Shown: one piece after another, positions 58,801 through 64,000 of the stretch
Layout of the letters: each line of letters opens with the position of its first letter
How positions within the stretch are numbered: the stretch's first letter is position 1
Assembly: GCA_008330645.1 (NCBI GenBank)
Contig: VLTN01000067.1
Span: 122,426-186,425 of the forward strand
Reading direction: 5' to 3'
From: Cafeteria roenbergensis
Lineage: Eukaryota > Sar > Bigyra > Bicosoecida > Cafeteriaceae
Length of the DNA stretch: 64,000 nt
Position numbers and translations under genes: made by a program
The notes under the pieces: generated by a model
Seen by the model: the letters and a program-made list of their open reading frames with translations, nothing else
Databases searched by the model: none
Told to the model about the DNA's origin: nothing

Positions 58801-61800
58801 ACGTGTCCGTGGTCGACCCCGCCGACACCAGCACGTTGCCGCCCGACCCGACGGACGAGGCCCCCGCAGTCACCGTCACGGCTCCGCCCGACCCGCTGGT
58901 CGTGGCGCCCACGCCCACGGTCACCGACCCCGCCGCGCCGCCCGTGGCCGCGCCCGTGGAGACCACCACGCTGCCCGCCGCGCCGGCCGTGGCCGCGCCG
59001 CTCGCCACCGACACGGCGCCCGACGCTCCGGACGCGGCCGCGCCCGTGGAGAGCACCAGCCACCCGCTCGCGCCCGCCGACGACGCCCCGGACGACGCCA
59101 CCACCACGTGGCCCGACGACGACTTGGACCCGCCGCCGCTCACCACCGACACCACGCCGCCCACCGACGACGTGTCCGTGGTCGACCCCGCCGACACCAG
59201 CACGTTGCCGCCCGACCCGCTGGTCGTGGCGCCCACGCCCACGGTCACCGACCCCGCCGCGCCGCCCGTGGCCGCGCCCGTGGAGACCACCACGCTGCCC
59301 GCCGCGCCGGCCGTGGCCGCGCCGCTCGCCACCGACACGGCGCCCGACGCTCCGGACGCGGCCGCGCCCGTGGAGAGCACCAGCCACCCGCTCGCGCCCG
59401 CCGACGACGCCCCGGACGACGCCACCACCACGTGGCCCGACGACGACTTGGACCCGCCGCCGCTCACCACCGACACCACGCCGCCCACCGACGACGTGTC
59501 CGTGGTCGACCCCGCCGACACCAGCACGTTGCCGCCCGACCCGACGGACGAGGCCCCCGCAGTCACCGTCACGGCTCCGCCCGACCCGCTGGTCGTGGCG
59601 CCCACGCCCACGGTCACCGACCCCGCCGCGCCGCCCGTGGCCGCGCCCGTGGAGACCACCACGCTGCTGCGCCGCGCCGGCCGTGGCCGCGCCGCTCGCC
59701 ACCGACACGGCGCCCGACGCTCCGGACGCGGCCGCGCCCGTGGAGAGCACCAGCCACCCGCTCGCGCCCGCCGACGACGCCCCGGACGACGCCACCACCA
59801 CGTGGCCCGACGACGACTTGGACCCGCCGCCGCTCACCACCGACACCACGCCGCCCACCGACGACGTGTCCGTGGTCGACCCCGCCGACACCAGCACGTT
59901 GCCGCCCGACCCGCTGGTCGTGGCGCCCACGCCCACGGTCACCGACCCCGCCGCGCCGCCCGTGGCCGCGCCCGTGGAGACCACCACGCTGCCCGCCGCG
60001 CCGGCCGTGGCCGCGCCGCTCGCCACCGACACGGCGCCCGACGCTCCGGACGCGGCCGCGCCCGTGGAGAGCACCAGCCACCCGCTCGCGCCCGCCGACG
60101 ACGCCCCGGACGACGCCACCACCACGTGGCCCGACGACGACTTGGACCCGCCGCCGCTCACCACCGACACCACGCCGCCCACCGACGACGTGTCCGTGGT
60201 CGACCCCGCCGACACCAGCACGTTGCCGCCCGACCCGACGGACGAGGCCCCCGCAGTCACCGTCACGGCTCCGCCCGACCCGCTGGTCGTGGCGCCCACG
60301 CCCACGGTCACCGACCCCGCCGCGCCGCCCGTGGCCGCGCCCGTGGAGACCACCACGCTGCCCGCCGCGCCGGCCGTGGCCGCGCCGCTCGCCACCGACA
60401 CGGCGCCCGACGCTCCGGACGCGGCCGCGCCCGTGGAGAGCACCAGCCACCCGCTCGCGCCCGCCGACGACGCCCCGGACGACGCCACCACCACGTGGCC
60501 CGACGACGACTTGGACCCGCCGCCGCTCACCACCGACACCACGCCGCCCACCGACGACGTGTCCGTGGTCGACCCCGCCGACACCAGCACGTTGCCGCCC
60601 GACCCGACGGACGAGGCCCCCGCAGTCACCGTCACGGCTCCGCCCGACCCGCTGGTCGTGGCGCCCACGCCCACGGTCACCGACCCCGCCGCGCCGCCCG
60701 TGGCCGCGCCCGTGGAGACCACCACGCTGCCCGCCGCGCCGGCCGTGGCCGCGCCGCTCGCCACCGACACGGCGCCCGACGCTCCGGACGCGGCCGCGCC
60801 CGTGGAGAGCACCAGCCACCCGCTCGCGCCCGCCGACGACGCCCCGGACGACGCCACCACCACGTGGCCCGACGACGACTTGGACCCGCCGCCGCTCACC
60901 ACCGACACCACGCCGCCCACCGACGACGTGTCCGTGGTCGACCCCGCCGACACCAGCACGTTGCCGCCCGACCCGACGGACGAGGCCCCCGCAGTCACCG
61001 TCACGGCTCCGCCCGACCCGCTGGTCGTGGCGCCCACGCCCACGGTCACCGACCCCGCCGCGCCGCCCGTGGCCGCGCCCGTGGAGACCACCACGCTGCC
61101 CGCCGCGCCGGCCGTGGCCGCGCCGCTCGCCACCGACACGGCGCCCGACGCTCCGGACGCGGCCGCGCCCGTGGAGAGCACCAGCCACCCGCTCGCGCCC
61201 GCCGACGACGCCCCGGACGACGCCACCACCACGTGGCCCGACGACGACTTGGACCCGCCGCCGCTCACCACCGACACCACGCCGCCCACCGACGACGTGT
61301 CCGTGGTCGACCCCGCCGACACCAGCACGTTGCCGCCCGACCCGACGGACGAGGCCCCCGCAGTCACCGTCACGGCTCCGCCCGACCCGCTGGTCGTGGC
61401 GCCCACGCCCACGGTCACCGACCCCGCCGCGCCGCCCGTGGCCGCGCCCGTGGAGACCACCACGCTGCCCGCCGCGCCGGCCGTGGCCGCGCCGCTCGCC
61501 ACCGACACGGCGCCCGACGCTCCGGACGCGGCCGCGCCCGTGGAGAGCACCAGCCACCCGCTCGCGCCCGCCGACGACGCCCCGGACGACGCCACCACCA
61601 CGTGGCCCGACGACGACTTGGACCCGCCGCCGCTCACCACCGACACCACGCCGCCCACCGACGACGTGTCCGTGGTCGACCCCGCCGACACCAGCACGTT
61701 GCCGCCCGACCCGACGGACGAGGCCCCCGCAGTCACCGTCACGGCTCCGCCCGACCCGCTGGTCGTGGCGCCCACGCCCACGGTCACCGACCCCGCCGCG

Positions 61801-64000
61801 CCGCCCGTGGCCGCGCCCGTGGAGACCACCACGCTGCCCGCCGCGCCGGCCGTGGCCGCGCCGCTCGCCACCGACACGGCGCCCGACGCTCCGGACGCGG
61901 CCGCGCCCGTGGAGAGCACCAGCCACCCGCTCGCGCCCGCCGACGACGCCCCGGACGACGCCACCACCACGTGGCCCGACGACGACTTGGACCCGCCGCC
62001 GCTCACCACCGACACCACGCCGCCCACCGACGACGTGTCCGTGGTCGACCCCGCCGACACCAGCACGTTGCCGCCCGACCCGACGGACGAGGCCCCCGCA
62101 GTCACCGTCACGGCTCCGCCCGACCCGCTGGTCGTGGCGCCCACGCCCACGGTCACCGACCCCGCCGCGCCGCCCGTGGCCGCGCCCGTGGAGACCACCA
62201 CGCTGCCCGCCGCGCCGGCCGTGGCCGCGCCGCTCGCCACCGACACGGCGCCCGACGCTCCGGACGCGGCCGCGCCCGTGGAGAGCACCAGCCACCCGCT
62301 CGCGCCCGCCGACGACGCCCCGGACGACGCCACCACCACGTGGCCCGACGACGACTTGGACCCGCCGCCGCTCACCACCGACACCACGCCGCCCACCGAC
62401 GACGTGTCCGTGGTCGACCCCGCCGACACCAGCACGTTGCCGCCCGACCCGACGGACGAGGCCCCCGCAGTCACCGTCACGGCTCCGCCCGACCCGCTGG
62501 TCGTGGCGCCCACGCCCACGGTCACCGACCCCGCCGCGCCGCCCGTGGCCGCGCCCGTGGAGACCACCACGCTGCCCGCCGCGCCGGCCGTGGCCGCGCC
62601 GCTCGCCACCGACACGGCGCCCGACGCTCCGGACGCGGCCGCGCCCGTGGAGAGCACCAGCCACCCGCTCGCGCCCGCCGACGACGCCCCGGACGACGCC
62701 ACCACCACGTGGCCCGACGACGACTTGGACCCGCCGCCGCTCACCACCGACACCACGCCGCCCACCGACGACGTGTCCGTGGTCGACCCCGCCGACACCA
62801 GCACGTTGCCGCCCGACCCGCTGGTCGTGGCGCCCACGCCCACGGTCACCGACCCCGCCGCGCCGCCCGTGGCCGCGCCCGTGGAGACCACCACGCTGCC
62901 CCGCCGCGCCGGCCGTGGCCGCGCCGCTCGCCACCGACACGGCGCCCGACGCTCCGGACGCGGCCGCGCCCGTGGAGAGCACCAGCCACCCGCTCGCGCC
63001 CGCCGACGACGCCCCGGACGATGCCACCACCACGTGGCCCGACGACGACTTGGACCCGCCGCCGCTCACCACCGACACCACGCCGCCCACCGATGACGTG
63101 TCCGTGGTCGACCCCGCCGACACCAGCACGTTGCCGCCCGACCCGACGGACGAGGCCCCCGCAGTCACCGTCACGGCTCCGCCCGACCCGCTGGTCGTGG
63201 CGCCCACGCCCACGGTCACCACGGGCGTGGGCGCCCGTGGAGACCACCACGCTGCCCGCCGCGCCGGCCGTGGCCGCGCCGCTCGCCACCGACACGGCGC
63301 CCGACGCTCCGGACGCGGCCGCGCCCGTGGAGAGCACCAGCCACCCGCTCGCGCCCGCCGACGACGCCCCGGACGACGCCACCACCACGTGGCCCGACGA
63401 CGACTTGGACCCGCCGCCGCTCACCACCGACACCACGCCGCCCACCGACGACGTGTCCGTGGTCGACCCCGCCGACACCAGCACGTTGCCGCCCGACCCG
63501 ACGGACGAGGCCCCGCAGTCACCGTCACGGCTCCGCCCGACCCGCTGGTCGTGGCGCCCACGCCCACGGTCACCGACCCCGCCGCGCCGCCCGTGGCCGC
63601 GCCCGTGGAGACCACCACGCTGCCCGCCGCGCCGGCCGTGGCCGCGCCGCTCGCCACCGACACGGCGCCCGACGCTCCGGACGCGGCTGCTCCCGTGGAG
63701 AGCACCAGCCACCCGCTCGCGCCCGCCGACGACGCCCCGGACGACGCCACCACCACGTGGCCCGACGACGACTTGGACCCGCCGCCGCTCACCACCGACA
63801 CCACGCCGCCCACCGACGACGTGTCCGTGGTCGACCCCGCCGACACCAGCACGTTGCCGCCCGACCCGACGGACGAGGCCCCCGCAGTCACCGTCACGGC
63901 TCCGCCCGACCCGCTGGTCGTGGCGCCCACGCCCACGGTCACCGACCCCGCCGCGCCGCCCGTGGCCGCGCCCGTGGAGACCACCACGCTGCCCGCCGAC
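25884..64000 (-). CDS. Giant Gly/Ala/Ser-rich tandem-repeat protein, partial (5' end outside window)
   Basis: At least about 12,700 residues fall in this window; the start lies beyond 64000. The minus frame is judged real because it alone runs into a unique C-terminal region with its own stop (25884-25886) and because the repeats have a protein-like rhythm. Each type A unit is about eight 14-17-residue modules such as GSVVVSTGAATGGAA and GWLVLSTGAAASGAS: a glycine, four or five beta-branched/hydrophobic residues, then small residues. This is the pattern of a beta-solenoid or beta-roll with one turn per module. The last about 250 residues are distinct: HITILGSSDSSDTQ, NVVIAAGSTNFGAAGNIILLPG, then ADDQFVCFASWTDD and a hydrophobic end, VAVVLLRVAG. 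It has almost no charge or aromatic residues. It is probably an extracellular adhesin, scale, sheath or mastigoneme-like structural protein, by inference. From about 37.5 kb the frame is broken by about 20 small indels. Confidence 0.8.
26725..28134. repeat. Type B tandem repeats (four units, 375-378 bases)
   Basis: Units begin at 26725, 27103, 27478 and 27853; the fourth is cut short near 28134. The first unit has one extra GAC triplet (one extra Ser) and the others are 375 bases (125 residues). In the minus-strand protein they carry modules such as GDVSIATGVGASSST, GHAVIRTADASSAGAS, GWMVLSTGTAAAGPS and GALTLDAGASSSAAHS. They share the same solenoid rhythm and some modules with type A but are clearly diverged from it. 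Confidence 0.93.
28135..29071 (-). other. Diverged spacer of the giant gene between repeat arrays
   Basis: This 0.9-kb coding segment keeps the glycine-hydrophobic module rhythm (GGTMTVVAGNGDAND, GGSVELTAGPTA, GGTLSLSAGAGALKS) but no two modules are alike. It uses more varied codons and more AT than either array. It looks like an older, unamplified version of the repeat protein and is a useful unique anchor for assembly. Confidence 0.7.
29072..29387. repeat. Partial type B repeat joined to the type A array
   Basis: The sequence matches about 85% of a type B unit, including the second gacgtcgac start at 29302, then changes to type A modules at about 29387. The change falls within the shared module coding for GSVVVSTG, as expected for recombination between like modules. 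Confidence 0.8.
29388..64000. repeat. Type A tandem array, about 98 units of 369 or 324 bases
   Basis: I followed the once-per-unit word acgttg from 29611 to 63853 and found about 98 copies. Spacings are almost always 369 or 324 bases. The 45-base difference is an optional module (GGAVTVTAGASSVGS in the minus-strand protein). Units are nearly identical, with only a handful of substitutions such as one Ser-to-Leu change near 32281 and Val-to-Ala changes near 31730, 33163 and 36627. The array continues past the window edge. Confidence 0.95.

Noticed and set aside
29014-63096. An 11,360-codon + strand frame rich in Asp, Pro and Thr
   Set aside because: It is the antisense shadow of the minus-strand repeats. 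It ignores the indels only because the unit has no stops in these frames, and it starts inside the spacer without a credible N-terminus.
29388-64000. CRISPR or centromeric satellite interpretation of the array
   Set aside because: Units are 324-369 bases, in frame for protein, differ by whole 15-codon modules, and connect to a unique coding C-terminus. There are no variable spacers.

Overview
The window is eukaryotic, very GC-rich nuclear DNA from a single-celled protist. Evidence: a spliceosomal DEAH helicase, GT-AG introns of about 95-320 bases, a heterotrimeric G-protein alpha subunit, ATG5, a HOOK-type dynein adaptor, nuclear-encoded mitochondrial proteins with basic presequences, and a tRNA-Thr(AGT) with pol III signals. 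The GC bias, small introns and gene set would fit a heterotrophic stramenopile such as a bicosoecid, but I cannot prove a taxon from this sequence.

The left part (1-25.0 kb) is gene-dense. In order: ATG5 (-), carnitine acyltransferase (+), an Ala-rich orphan (-), MnmE/GTPBP3 tRNA-modification GTPase (+), DHX8/Prp22 (-), tRNA-Thr (-), HOOK-like adaptor (+), NDUFB11/ESSS-like complex I subunit (-), G-alpha (+), cyclin-Q-like protein (-), a protein with two copies of an EKPxWW motif (+), a weak reading frame (+), threonine aldolase (-), and a four-exon orphan (+). The protein genes almost strictly alternate in strand, giving head-to-head pairs with short shared upstream regions and tail-to-tail pairs. 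I rebuilt 12 introns by joining frames. All 12 end in GCAG, and ten of them start GTGAG or GTAAG plus one more base, one of the others being GTGCGT.

The right part (25.9-64.0 kb, about 60% of the window) is one giant minus-strand gene whose 5' end lies beyond the window. It encodes at least about 12,700 residues of Gly/Ala/Ser/Val-rich beta-solenoid-like repeats. The 3' end holds a short unique C-terminal domain, four 375-378 base repeats (type B), a diverged spacer, another piece of type B, then about 98 near-identical type A units. Type A units come in two lengths, 369 and 324 bases, differing by one optional 45-base module. From about 37.5 kb onward the array carries about 20 small frame-breaking changes; the 3'-most 11.6 kb has none. 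This looks more like long-read consensus error inside an unpolishable array than gene decay.

No operons, CRISPR arrays, insertion sequences or rRNA genes were seen. Functional themes of the left part are mitochondrial metabolism and translation (carnitine acyltransferase, MnmE, complex I subunit, possibly threonine aldolase), RNA processing (DHX8), signalling (G-alpha, cyclin), autophagy (ATG5) and microtubule transport (HOOK).
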